Shown here: positions 50,238 through 60,758 of the stretch, one piece after another
How positions within the stretch are numbered: the stretch's first letter is position 1
Layout: each line of letters starts with the position of its first letter
Origin: Fodinicola feengrottensis
GTDB lineage: Bacteria > Actinomycetota > Actinomycetes > Mycobacteriales > HKI-0501
Assembly (NCBI RefSeq): GCF_010993775.1
Contig: NZ_WOTO01000005.1
Location: 124,001 to 188,000 of the forward strand
Reading direction: 5' to 3'
DNA: 64,000 nucleotides
Notes under the pieces: generated by a model
Databases searched by the model: none
Told to the model about the DNA's origin: nothing
Seen by the model: the letters and a program-made list of their open reading frames with translations, nothing else
Translations under genes and position numbers: made by a program

Positions 50238-52296
50238 TCAGAAGGCGCTCTGACTGCGCCCGGACAGGACTCCGACGTATTTTCCGAATTCGCGTTCCAG
50301 CACCAGCCGCCCGAGCTTGCGGTATTCCCGGGCGACCGCGCCGGCGAGGTCGGCCATGCTCACCGAGCGGTCGGCCTCGGCGGCCAGGTACGCGGCGGTG
50401 ACGGCGGCCGACCGGATGTGCCCGCCGGCCAGTTCGAAGGAAGCGGCGAGGAAGTCCAGGTCCACATCGGACGAACGGGGCAGAGTACGACCGAGACAGG
50501 CGTCCCAGAGCGCGCGGCGCAGCGGCTCGTCTGGGACCGGGAAATCGACCACGATGTCCAGTCGGCGAGTGAAGGCCTCGTCCAGGTTGGCCCGCAGGTT
50601 GGTGGCGAGGATGGCGAGGCCGTCGAAGGTTTCGATGCGCTGCAACAAATACGCGCTTTCCATGTTCGCGTAGCGGTCGTGCGCGTCCCGTACTTCCGAA
50701 CGCTTGCCGAAAATCGCGTCGGCCCTCGTCGAAAAGCAGTACGCCGTTGACGCCGGCCGCCTCGGTGAAGATCCGCTCCAGGTTCTTCTCGGTCTCACCG
50801 ACATATTTGTCGACCACGGTCGCGAGGTTCACGGTGTAGAGGTCGAGCCCGAGGTCGCCCGCGATCACCTCCGCCGACATCGTCTTGCCGGTGCCGGAGT
50901 CGCCGGCGAACAGCGCGGTGACCCCGCGGCCGCGGCCGCCACCTGGCCGCATCCGCCAGTCGGTGAGCACACGCTCGCGGTGCCGGGCCCGAGCGGACAG
51001 CTCGCCGAGCTGGCCGGCCACCTGGTCCGGCAGCACCAGGTCGGCCCAGCCGACCGCCGGCTCGATCCGGCGGGCGAGCCGCTCCAGGCCGGCCGCGTTC
51101 TGGTCGCGGGCGCCCTGACGCAGGTGGGCCGCTTGTACGCCGCTGTCGCCGTCGGCGACCGCGAGCGTACGCGCCGCCGCGGCCGCCCGGCGGATCTGCA
51201 CGGGAGAGAGGATGAACTGCGCGGTCACGTCGGTCGGCTCCACCCCGACGGCGAGGCTGCCGTCGAGGCCGCCGTGCCACAGCTCGTCCCGTAGGGCCGG
51301 ACCGACCGCGCGCGGCGTCCGCCCGCCGCGGCGCCCGGTCGGACCAGCGCGGATCCCACCGGCTCGGGCTCGGGCCGAACACGATCAGCGGCACGGCGGC
51401 TCGCACCATCAGCTCGACGGTGACCCGCAGGGCGCGGCCGCCGTCGGTGCCCAGCGGCCCGGCGATGATGCCGGCGCCGGTGAGCAGCGCCTCGACCAGC
51501 AGGCCGCGCAGGGTGGAGCCGTCCGACTCACCGCTCTCCAGCACCTCGAGGTTGATCGGCAGCGGCGGCCGACCGGCCAGCGCCAGCGCGGCCGCGGCCA
51601 GCGCCAGCCCGCTGCCGCCGGCGAGTTCTCGCAGGTACGTCAACGAAGTTCCGGCCCGCAGCGCCCGCGCGAGTTCGGTGGCACCGGGCAGCGCCGGCAG
51701 GTCGGCCAAGTCGTCCGGCCAGCACACCGAGGTCAGGGTGGCGTCGGGCCGGTCGTCGCCAAGCAGGTAAGCGGCGACCCGATCGGGCACCCGCAGCTGC
51801 CGGCTCAGCAGCGGCCGGTCGGTGTCCTCGACGGCGACCAGACCAGTACGCATCAGCGGCGCGTCGCCCGGTCAGCCGGGTACGGCCAATGGCCGAGTTC
51901 TCCGGCAGCCCGCAGAGCCGCAGCGCGAGGCCGACGGTGGCCCGGCGGCGGGTCACATCATCGTTGAGATAACCGAAAAACTGTTCGAACCGGCTGTCCA
52001 CGTCCGGCGCCACCGCGATCAGCAACAGCTCGGTGTCCAGCTCGGACAGCTGGGCTCCGGCGGCCAGCCGGCCAAGCCGGCTGGGATCGGCGGTGGCTGG
52101 GCGGGCCGGTCGGCTCACCGCCGGTCAGCGGGCCGCGCGGCTCCTCCAGCAGCGTCTCGATCATCTCGTCCGACAGATACAGACCGCGAAAAGCGTCATC
52201 GGCGCGCGGATCGGCGGCCTGTCGGGCCGCCAGCACCTGCCGGACCCGGCCTTCCAGGACCGCCAACCGGTCCAGGACGGACTGTGCCGTCGTCAC
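50238..52296 (-). CDS. AAA+ ATPase of the CIS locus (frameshifted)
   Basis: About 686 residues. The N-terminal and middle parts match the CIS-associated (Afp15/Pvc15-like) ATPase: DDAFRGLYLSDEMIETLLEE, LSELDTELLLIAVAPDVDSR, FEQFFGYLNDDVTRRRATVG. The C-terminal AAA+ module has Walker A (LFAGDSGTGKTMSAEVIAGD), Walker B (GVLLFDE followed by ADAIFGKRSEV), sensor-type ILATNLRANLDEAFTRRLDI and FPVPDEPLRRALWDACLGRT. It is thought to help assembly or disassembly. Frame changes fall near 52120, 51870, 51330 and 50730. Its GTG overlaps the DUF4255 stop. Confidence 0.86.
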
Positions 52297-53375
52297 TTCT
52301 TCTCAGTTCCCTTGTCTCTAGAGGTGCCGTCTTTAGAAGTGCTGTCTTTGGAAGCGCTGCCCTTGAGGTGCCGCCCCTGGAGATGCCACCGGCCGGGTTC
52401 GCCGCCGTTTGACCGATCCGCATCCGCCGTCGGATCGCGATCCGCGGTGTGGGTGCGCCACCGGGGCCGGGCTCGCCATAGCTGGGCTCGCCGGGCACCC
52501 CGGGAATCCCGGCCGGATGGCCACTGCCCGTACGCGCACCGGCACCGCCCCGCCCAGCCCACTGAGTCCACCAGCCCCACCAGTGCCGTCGGTCGTACCG
52601 GAGTCGCCATCCCCAGCGGAACCACCGCCGCCCTTACCGCCGCCGTCCCTACCGCCGCCGGTCGCGCCTGCGCCGGTCGTACGACCACCGCCGCGGCCGG
52701 ACCGGACCACGGTGCCGGCGATGGTGCTGCCGGCGGCCGCCGCGATCTCCTCCTCGGTGGGGTATTCCACCAGGTGGCGCAGCGGGTCGTCGGACTCGCC
52801 GGTCTCGGTGTCGGTGCTGACGAGCGACATACCGGCGGTCGCGGTCTGGGCGGCCTGGAAGACCGGCCGGCCATCACCGGCGCGCTGATCACCACGTCGA
52901 GCGAGGGCTTCAGCTCACCTCCAAGGGCCGTCCACACGTCGGCGAAAGAGCGGTCCTCGGGCGGCGGTAGGGCCACCGTCACCGCGACCGGCCGGCCGAT
53001 CTGGGCGAGCGATCCGGTCAGCAGCTCGCGAGGCATCTCCTCGTAACTGAGCAGGCTGGTCAGCAGTGCGGACAGCAGCCGGTGCTCGTCCTCCGGCCGC
53101 TGGGTCCAGGCGGTCAGCAGATACGACAGCTTGATGTGCCGGGGCGGCATATGCCGGGACTCGATCTTGCCGAGGTCGTCGTACGCGTTGATCATGCCGC
53201 GGGACCGTTTGCGCATGTCCTCGCGGATGTCGTACAGGTAGATGTTGACGGTCGGCGCGTTCCGCCGGGCCGCCCAGTCCTTGGTCGGCGCCTCGAACGC
53301 CACCTCCACCTCGTTGCCCGGCAACGCCCTGCTGCGTACCAGCTCACGCAGAGCCTCATCGACCTCGTGAATCAT
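52293..53375 (-). CDS. DUF4255 (Pvc16-like) CIS protein (frameshifted)
   Basis: About 360 residues. The conserved N-terminal domain reads MIHEVDEALRELVRSRALPG, VEVAFEAPTKDWAARRNAPT, VNIYLYDIREDMRKRSRGMI, HIKLSYLLTAWTQRPEDEHR and LSALLTSLLSYEEMPRELLT, which is the sheath-terminating cap-type protein of CIS particles. After a frame change near 52870 a Gly/Thr-rich disordered tail follows (EYPTEEEIAAAAGSTIAGTV, then GGG-rich stretches), ending SKDSTSKDGTSRDKGTEKK in the first frame. The tail is unusually long for the family. Confidence 0.85.
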   Translation of the reverse strand: MIHEVDEALRELVRSRALPGNEVEVAFEAPTKDWAARRNAPTVNIYLYDIREDMRKRSRGMINAYDDLGKIESRHMPPRHIKLSYLLTAWTQRPEDEHRLLSALLTSLLSYEEMPRELLTGSLAQIGRPVAVTVALPPPEDRSFADVWTALGGELKPSLDVVISAPVMAGRSSRPPRPRPPVCRSSAPTPRPASPTTRCATWWNTPPRRRSRRPPAAPSPAPWSGPAAAVVVRPAQARPAAVGTAAVRAAVVPLGMATPVRPTALVGLVDSVGWAGRCRCAYGQWPSGRDSRGARRAQLWRARPRWRTHTADRDPTADADRSNGGEPGRWHLQGRHLKGSASKDSTSKDGTSRDKGTEKK

Positions 53376-53393
53376 CGCGTTGTCTCCTGAGGG

Positions 53394-56300
53394 TTAGTCG
53401 ACACCGGGGAAGTTCGGCACGCCGCCGACCATGTAGCCGGCCTGTGTCGGTGTGATGGTCTGGCCGGTCTTGACGAAGGTGACGGTGACCTTCCGCTTGC
53501 CCGGCCAGTCGTGGTACGGGACCAGGACCGGGATCCGGAACGTGCCCTTGGCGTCCGTGGTGACCTTCGACGGCGGCATCTTGACTCCGCTGTCCCAGGT
53601 CACCAGCAACTGCGTGTTGGGCGGGAAGCCGCTGCCGGTGGCCACCGGGTCCAGCCCGGGTGGGCCGACCGACGGGACGGTCTTCAGGTTCGGGCCGATC
53701 ACCACCAGCGGCACGGTCTTGCTCGTGCTGGCCGTCGGGCTGCCCGTGAAGTTGTACGACAGCTTGCCCGTCACCTGCGCGTTCACCGCGGCCGCCGGGG
53801 TCAGGTTGACTGTGAAGGTGGACTTGCCGAAGGCCGGGATGGTCGGCAGCGTGCAGGTTGTCGCGGTCGCGTTACAAACCGTCGACGGCTTCACCGAGGC
53901 AACTGGCAGCGTGGTGGGCAGGCCGGTGGCGACGACCGGGTTCAGCACCGGAGCGTCGTGTGTTGGTTGTGGTGACCGTGTACGTCACCGCGACGACCGG
54001 CCCTCCCACGTACCCCGGCTGCGGCGTGGCCGAGACGCCCAGCCCGACGGTGTTCGGCGGGACGACGTCATCGGGTGCCTTCGGCTCGAACGCCGGCTCG
54101 GCGGCGCCACCGGGCGTACCGAGAACCTGGACGCCCGGCCCACCCGTGGCGTTCACCAGCATGATCGTGTCGTTACCGGAAACCTGACTCGCCTGCGCGG
54201 CGGCTGGCTTGGCGGCGCCCGGGGCGGCGGCCGGCTTGGCCGCGGCCCGCCTGGTGGTACGTGACTTGGTCGTGGCCGGCTTGGCGGCGGCGGCGAGGTC
54301 CGACCCCTGGATGAACGATCCGAAGGCGATGTAATTGCCGTCCGGTGACCACGCCGGGTCGGCGACGGAGATCGTGGTGCCGTTGCTGTTGTCGTCAAGC
54401 ACCTTGCGGTCGTTAGACCCGGAGGCGCCGATCGCGCAGAGCTGGGTGAAGCTGCCCTCGCCCGCCGAGACGAAGCGCGACGTACGCGAGCTGCTTGCCG
54501 TCCGGTGACCACGCCGGCGTGTAGTTCCGGGCGGTGCCGCACTGGGTGTCCGAGGTGGTCAGCCTGTGCTGGCTGGTGACGGTGGCGGTGGTGTTGGTGA
54601 TGGCCAGCGTCGCCAACCAGACGTCCGCGCTGCTCCCGAACTGGTTGGGATTGGCGTACCGGGCCAGTGCGAGCTGGTTGGGGTTGGTCGAGGACCAGGC
54701 TGGATCGGCGTCGAAGCCGGTGGTCCCAGCCGGCAGCGGCAGCCGGTCCAGGAGCACCACCGGAGTCGTGTCGACTCGCATGATCACGATCCAGGAATCC
54801 GCGGTCGTGTACTCGCCGGTGGACGAGACGGTGTAGCGGGTCCGGGTGAAGGCAAGCATCTTGCCGTCCGCGACCAGGTCGGTGAGCTGTCGCTGAGCAG
54901 CGTGTCGCCGAAGTCGGCCAGCGGTTTCGCGCCGCTGCCGTCGGCGGCGGCGAGCACGATCCGGCTGTCTCCCGTCGAGTCGAACTCGGTGTACGCGAGC
55001 TTCCTGCCGTCCTTGCTGTACGCCGGCTCGTTCTCGTCCAGGCCGGGCCGGGCCGAGTGGTCGATCCGGCCGGCGCCGTTGAGCGCGCTGCTCCAGATGT
55101 CACTGTCGTTGCCGTTGGTCAGGGCGGAGTAAAGCACGGCCGGCTGGGCGCCACTGGTGGGAGTCCACCAGGTGGGGCTCGTCTCGGCGGTGTCCGACCG
55201 GGTGGCGACCTTGGCCGGGGTGGTGGTGCCGAGCTTGAGCGCGTAGATGTCGCCGGCGCCGTCGTCGTGGGTGGTCACGTACGCGATCTGGGTCCCGTCC
55301 GGCGACCACGCCGGCCGGCTGGAGTCCGTCGCGCTGGTCATTCGGGTGGCCACCCCGCCCACGACCGGCATGATCGCGACATCGGTCGGCCCGCTGGTGG
55401 CGCCGCCGCGGAACCGGGTGGTGGCGAAGGCGATCCGGGTGCCGTCGGGGGAGTACGCCGGCTGGATGTCGATGCCGGCCGACGAGGTGAGCCGGGTGGT
55501 CGCGCCGCCGGCGGCCGGCGTGACATAGATGTCGCCGGCCGCATCCGTACGCGTACTGCTGAAGGCGATGTTCTGGCCGTTCGGCGACCAGGCCGGCCAG
55601 TCGTCGTTGGAGCCGGTGGTGATCCGCATCAGCCCGCTGCCGTCGATGTTGACGACCCAGATGTTGAACTGGCCGCTGCGGTTGGACGAGAAGGCGATCC
55701 GCTTGCCGTCCGGCGACAGCACGGGATGGCGGTACGACGACGTGTCGGTGCTCAGTTTGACCGGGGCCGACCCCGCGTCGGCGGCGTACGTGAGCGAGCC
55801 GCCGACGTTCGCGCTGCCGCTCGCGGCGGCCCTGCTCACCCACGTCAGCGCGGTGCCGTTGGCGCTGACGTCGGTGCCGTACAGCCCGGCCGTACCAGTC
55901 AGCGCGGGCGTCCTGGTTGGGGTGCCGGGTGTCGCGTAGAAGAGGTTCGCCGCGTCATTGCTGGCGTACGAGAGGCGATAGTCGGTCGACGGCGTCACCA
56001 GGATGTCCGCGGTCTGGGTCTCGGCGCTGACGCCGTCCGGATACTGCGCTTGTACGGTGCCGCTGGCCCGGCCGGCCGTCGCCTGTGCCGCGGTCACTGT
56101 CACCTGCGCCGTGAAGGAGCCCTTGGCGGCCAGGTTGGTGATCACGCAGGCGGTGCCGTCGGTCTGGCAGGCCGGTTGCGGGGTGACCGACCGTACTGGC
56201 AGACCGGGCGGCAGGTCCATCCGCAACCAGGTGTGCGGGACCGGCAGGGCCGAGTTGTTGGTGACCTTGTACGTGAGCTGCACCTGGTCACCGGGGTTGG

Positions 56301-58285
56301 CAGGCTCCGGCGAGGAGCTGACCGAGAGCGACACGTCGCCGCTCATCGACTGGAAGCTCGCGTGGTCGACCCCACCCGGCGCGGACAGCAGCTGCGTCGG
56401 CGTGTGGTTGCGCTCGGCGCCGAAAACGATCCACAGCGACGAGTCGGCGTTCACCTGCTCGGCCTTCGGCTTGGCCGCTGCGGCCATCCGGGCGGCCAGG
56501 GTGTTGATCGAGGGCGTCAGAGTGAAGGCGAGCAGGCTGCCGGTCCACGCCGGCTCGGACAGGTTGCCGTCCGCCGTTGGGCGGCCCATGGTGGTGATCC
56601 GCGCTCCGCTGGGCAGGCTCGGGTCGTACGCGCAGATGCGGTGCCCACTCTCGGCGACGAAAGCGATCAGCGTCTGGAACGTGCTGCGCTGGTATTGCGG
56701 GTCGGAGTCGCCGATCGGCCCTTGGCCGCCGCAGTCCTCGTGCGAATCGTCGGACAGCAACAGCTGCGGCTCGGCGATGTCGACTGAGCCGTCCGAGTTG
56801 TGCGTGAGAGCGGCCGTATAGATCCGGGACTGGCCGTTCAGGTAGCGGCGGAACGCGATCGTGGTGCCGTCCGGCGAGAGCGTCGGGTGGTCGTCGTAGA
56901 AGTTCCCGGTGCCGGTCTGCGGGACCTGCCACTGCCGGCCGGACCCGCCGACCTCGGCGATCCGTATGAAGGTGTGGCTGCCGTCCCCGTTGCCGGTCCG
57001 GCGGGTGAAGGCGACCAGCTTGCCGTCCGCCGACCACTCCGGCTGCGAGTCGTACTGGTCGAACGTGAACGCGGTCAGGGCCCGGATGCCGGTCCCGTCG
57101 CTGTTGGCCAGCACGATGCGGCTCTGGCCGCCGCTGTTGGTCTGGGTGAAGGCGAGCTGGGTGCCGTCGTACGAGAAAGACGGATCGGACTCGGCGGTGC
57201 CCGGGGTGGCGGTCAGGTTCCGCCGCTGGCTGCCGGCCGGGTCCTGGCTGTACTGGTCCACGGTCCAGATGTCCGAGTCGGTGCTGGTGTGCATGCTGCC
57301 GTAGACGACAGAGGCGGCGCCGCCGGCGGTGAACCAGGTCGGCCGGGAGTCCGGTTCCGGGCCGACCGCGAGCGCGGTGGCGCTCTGCTGGCCCGGCTTC
57401 ATGGTGTAGATGTCCCCGCCGGTGTCCGCCGTACGGCTGACGAAGGCCAGCGTGCCGTCCGTCGTCGACCACGCTGGCTCGCCGGAGTCGATGCTGGTGG
57501 TCAACCGGGTCTCGGGGCCACCGGCCGCCGGGACCAGCATGACGTCCGAATGCGCCTTGTCGCTGAAGCTGCTGCGGAAGCGGTCGGTGCTGAAGGCGAT
57601 CGTGCGGCCGTCCGGTGACCATGCCGGCTCGCCTTCGGAGGTCGGCTCGGTGGTGACACGGTGCACGGCTCCGCCCGCGGTGGACACCGTGTAGATGTCG
57701 CCGTACGGGTCGTCCCGGGGTGCTGGCGAACGCGATCCGGTCGCTGTTGGGGCCGAAGCTCGGCCAGTCGTCGTTGCCCTGGCTGGTGGTCAGTCGGCGC
57801 AGGTTGGTGCCGTTGGTGTCGACCAGCCAGATGTCGAACTGGCCGTCCCGGTTGGAGGCGAAGGCGACGGTCTTGTGGTCCGGGGAGAGCGCGGGGTGCT
57901 CGTCGACGTACGAGTCGTTGGTCAGCCGTACGGGCGCGGCGGTGCCGCCGGCCCAGTACATGACGTCGCCGTCGGTCTCGCTTGAGCCGCCGGTGGCCGG
58001 GGTGTGGGTGATCCAGACCAGCGCCGAGCCGGCCGCGCTCGGGTCGTCGGCGCTGCTGTCGGCGAGGGCCGCGGGCAGCACGCTCGCGTGGGTGGACCCG
58101 CTGGCCAGCGTCGGGCTGCCGCCGCCGGCGTACGCGAGCAGGTCGCCGTAGGCGTTGTGCTGCGGACCTCCGGGACGCGACTGCGCCTGTGCGACGGACG
58201 CGGGCGTCAGCGCGGCCACCATCGCCAGGACCAGCACTGCCGCCACTCTCGTTCGAGTACGAACGGCAGTGTCCTTCTTCGCCAC
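53394..58285 (-). CDS. Giant secreted PD40 beta-propeller protein of the CIS locus (frameshifted)
   Basis: About 1,630 residues. A signal peptide (VAAVLVLAMVAALTPASVAQ, cleaving near AQA) is followed by at least 14 TolB-like PD40 repeats such as PAWSPDGRTIAFSTDR, PSFSYDGTQLAFTQ, PTLSPDGTTIAFRR, PAYSPDGTRIAFATTR and PAWSPDGNYIAFGS. These form two or more beta-propellers. Between them and at the end are DUF11-like Ig domains (PANPGDQVQLTYKVTNNSAL; FGKSTFTVNLTPAAAVNAQV). No anchor is seen, so it is probably released or wall-associated. Frame changes fall near 57715, 54870, 54470 and 53955. Position between the regulator and DUF4255 genes ties it to the CIS. Confidence 0.8.
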
Positions 58286-58387
58286 AGTCGGAACCCATCT
58301 CCTCGTCGTCGGCAACCCCGGACGGCACCGGTGTCCACCGTTGCGTGGCCAGCGGTCCAGGGACACCGGACGCTGGCCAGAGAATCG

Positions 58388-58425
58388 GGCAGGGAGCGGT
58401 GCCCGATCGGGCACCGCTCCCTGCC
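58388..58425. terminator. 38-bp perfect palindrome after the LuxR-type regulator gene
   Basis: GGCAGGGAGCGGTGCCCGA and its exact complement TCGGGCACCGCTCCCTGCC abut without a loop. It lies 11 bases after the regulator stop and about 100 bases before the PD40 start, so it can act as a terminator or attenuator. Its core GTGCCC/GGGCAC also occurs in the sheath leader, so an operator function is possible. Confidence 0.68.
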
Positions 58426-58436
58426 TTAATGAACGT

Positions 58437-59068
58437 TCAGATCAAGCCGTGCTTCAGCGCGTACGCCACCGCGTGCGAGCGGTTCCGAAGGTGCAACCGG
58501 CTGGTCACGTCGTGGAGCACGTTCTTGACGGTCCGCTGGGAGTACGACAGTTTCTGCGCGATCTCCTCGGTGTCGAGTCCGTCCGCCACCAGCCGCAGCA
58601 CCAGGACCTCCCGCTCGGCGAGGCCGGAGAAGGTGAGTCCGCGCGGGCCGAGCACCTGTCGCTGCAGCTGCCCGACCTGGTTGAGCAGCCTACCGAGCAG
58701 GTCCGGCGGCACCGCGCCGTCACCGGCGGCGGCCGACTTGAGCACCTTGACCAGGTGGTCGGCGGTGGCGTCGGTGCGTCGTACCAGCCCGGCGACGCCG
58801 ATCTCCACCACCGCTACCAGCTCGGACTCGTCGATCTGGGTGGCCACGATGACCAGCCGGTTGATGCCCCGGCACACCGCAGCCCACGCAGCGCCCGGAT
58901 GGCCGCCTCGTCGATCCGGTCGGTGACCACCAGCGCGACCGTCGCGGACTCCCACTCGTCGTCGTTGCTGACGATCCGGACCTCCGGGCGGGGTGCCAGC
59001 TGCCCCCTGATGCCCGCGTACGAGATCGGATCACGCGCGTGGAGGAGGACCGCGAGCCGTTCCATCAT
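58437..59068 (-). CDS. LuxR/NarL-type regulator with atypical receiver (frameshifted)
   Basis: About 210 residues. The N-terminal half resembles a receiver (MMERLAVLLHARDPISYAGI, NRLVIVATQIDESELVAVVE, GVAGLVRRTDATADHLVKVL) but has no clear acidic pocket or phospho-acceptor Asp in the usual place (VALVVTDRIDEAAIRALR). The C-terminus is a LuxR helix-turn-helix (LTFSGLAEREVLVLRLVADG then LDTEEIAQKLSYSQRTVKNV and LHDVTSRLHLRNRSHAVAYA). The frame changes near 58865-58880. It heads the ATPase/PD40 side of the CIS locus and diverges from a membrane-protein gene, so it is the probable CIS regulator. Confidence 0.8.
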
Positions 59069-59137
59069 CTAAACCACCTGCCAGAAGGGGGTCACACGGG
59101 TGACACCAACGTTGTGCCGTCAGCATCCTCGTGACGG

Positions 59138-59152
59138 TTAAGGTGCCCTTAA
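59138..59152. promoter_or_regulatory. Palindrome between divergent regulator and membrane-protein genes
   Basis: TTAAGG-TGC-CCTTAA is a perfect 6-bp inverted repeat in the 160-base divergent spacer (59069-59228). A second short repeat, GTCAC-ACGG-GTGAC, lies about 50 bases to the left near 59091-59104. Both are candidate sites for the LuxR-type protein encoded next to them. Confidence 0.45.
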
Positions 59153-59228
59153 AGTGCGGTTGTTGTTGCCCGAAGGTGTTCCCACTTGAGACGTGCCCGG
59201 GCGGCGGTTACCCCCTACGGTGCCCTTC

Positions 59229-60575
59229 GTGAGCACCCACGCGACCCTAGACGCGCCGACTCTGGACATCGAGCCGGGCGCCACCGCCTCATGCGGTGTG
59301 ACCATCCGAAACAGCAGCCCGATCATCGAGCAATACAGGTTCGAAGTGGTGGGGCCGGCGGCCGGCTGGGCCACGATCGAACCCGCGGTGGTCAACATCT
59401 ACCCGGACAACGACGCCGAGGTCTCGGTGACGTTCTCCCCGCCCCGCTCGTCCCGGGTGCCGGCCGGTGAGGTCCCCTACGCCGTACGGGTGCTGCCGGC
59501 CGAGAACCCGGCGGCGGCCACCGCGGTGGAGGGCCTGGTCCGGATCCGCCCGTTCTTCCAGACGACCGCGGAGATCAGTCCGCGTACGTCGAGGGGACGC
59601 CGGCGGGCCCGGCACGAGGTGGCGGTGGACAACACCGGCAACGTGCCCGTCCATGTCGAGCTTTCCGGCGGCGACCCGGACGGGCAGTTGACCGTACGGC
59701 CGCGCCCATCGATGTTGACCGTGCAGCCCGGGCAGGCATTGTTCTCCGCGATCGACGTACGGGCCCGCCGCGCGTACTGGCGGGGACAGCCGATCACCCG
59801 GCCGTTCCAGGTGATGGTGTCGCCGGGCGACGGCGCGCCGATCGTGCTCGACGCGAACATGCTCCAGGTGGCGATCCTGCCGCGGAACATCCTCAAGTGG
59901 GTGGCCGCGATCCTGGCGCTGATCATCCTCCTCGCGGCGGCGGCCTGGTTCCTGCTGGCCAAACCGGCGATCGACAGTGCCGCGCAGAAGGCGGCCGAGG
60001 ACGCCGCCGGCCAGTCGGCGGCGGCCGTACAGGCCGCCCAGTCGGCGGCAGCGGCGGCCAACCGGCGGCTCGACAAGGCCGGCATACCCCCCGACGGGGC
60101 CGCGCCCGCGCCCAGCGCCACGCCCAGCGGCAAGGCGCCCGTCGTCGCGAACGCGTCCACCCAGCTGGCTGCCCACGCCAACAACGGCCAGCAGAGCGCC
60201 GTCACCACCGACCCCCGCGACCTGGCCACCCTGGTGCCGGTCAAGGGCGGTGTCTACACCGTGCCCCAGATCGACATCACGAATCCGCAGAAGGACACTG
60301 GCACCATCGAGATCCTCGTCGATGGTGTCCCGAAGTGGACGCAGGCGTTGGACAACCTGTTCGAGCTCCCGTTCAAGTTCGACCCGGCGCTGGTTCTCAC
60401 CACGGCGAAGGCCGGTGGGCAGGACGGGACCAAGCCGCACGTGCTGGCCATCCGGATCAACTGCACCAAGGCAGGCGACCCGATCCCCCTCAATGGCAAG
60501 GTCCAGGGCGGAGGCACCTGCCGGGAGTACGGGTCCGTGACGTACACCAGCGTCACGCCGCCGGCCACCAACTAA
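59229..60575 (+). CDS. COG1470-like single-pass membrane protein
   Basis: The 448-residue protein is intact. The N-terminal 215 residues form Ig-like/alpha-sandwich domains (LDIEPGATASCGVTIRNSSP, WATIEPAVVNIYPDNDAEVS, HEVAVDNTGNVPVHVELSGG). One transmembrane helix follows (WVAAILALIILLAAAAWFLL), then an Ala/Gln-rich coiled stretch (QSAAAVQAAQSAAAAANRRL) and a C-terminal domain with VPQIDITNPQKDTGTIEILV. No signal peptide precedes the Ig part, so that part is probably cytoplasmic. I chose the GTG at 59229 (VSTHATLDAP). Divergent from the CIS regulator; such proteins accompany CIS loci in related bacteria. Confidence 0.75.
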   Translation: MSTHATLDAPTLDIEPGATASCGVTIRNSSPIIEQYRFEVVGPAAGWATIEPAVVNIYPDNDAEVSVTFSPPRSSRVPAGEVPYAVRVLPAENPAAATAVEGLVRIRPFFQTTAEISPRTSRGRRRARHEVAVDNTGNVPVHVELSGGDPDGQLTVRPRPSMLTVQPGQALFSAIDVRARRAYWRGQPITRPFQVMVSPGDGAPIVLDANMLQVAILPRNILKWVAAILALIILLAAAAWFLLAKPAIDSAAQKAAEDAAGQSAAAVQAAQSAAAAANRRLDKAGIPPDGAAPAPSATPSGKAPVVANASTQLAAHANNGQQSAVTTDPRDLATLVPVKGGVYTVPQIDITNPQKDTGTIEILVDGVPKWTQALDNLFELPFKFDPALVLTTAKAGGQDGTKPHVLAIRINCTKAGDPIPLNGKVQGGGTCREYGSVTYTSVTPPATN

Positions 60576-60589
60576 CCGCTCTCGTACGA

Positions 60590-60626
60590 AACAGGTGCAC
60601 AGCCAAGCCCTGGCTGTGCACCTGTT
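60590..60626 (+). terminator. Strong hairpin terminator
   Basis: AACAGGTGCACAGCCA and TGGCTGTGCACCTGTT form a perfect 16-bp stem with a 5-base loop (AGCCC), 15 bases after the COG1470-like gene. It closes the CIS region on this side. No long T tract follows, as is usual in high-GC genomes. Confidence 0.85.
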
Positions 60627-60652
60627 CGCTGTCCAAGGCCACTCAGGTCAAT

Positions 60653-60690
60653 TGATTCCGTCGGTTGCGGGGAGTAATTCAACGGAATCA
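60653..60690. promoter_or_regulatory. Inverted repeat upstream of the aldehyde dehydrogenase gene
   Basis: TGATTCCGT (60653-60661) and ACGGAATCA (60682-60690) are exact complements separated by 20 bases, in the promoter region of the polyamine-type operon. This is a candidate operator; no regulator gene is visible nearby. Confidence 0.5.
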
Positions 60691-60758
60691 CTTGTCGACA
60701 GGCATCGAGTCTGTCAAAGTCGACACTCTCCAGGCGGTGACAGGAGAGGGGTGGATGG

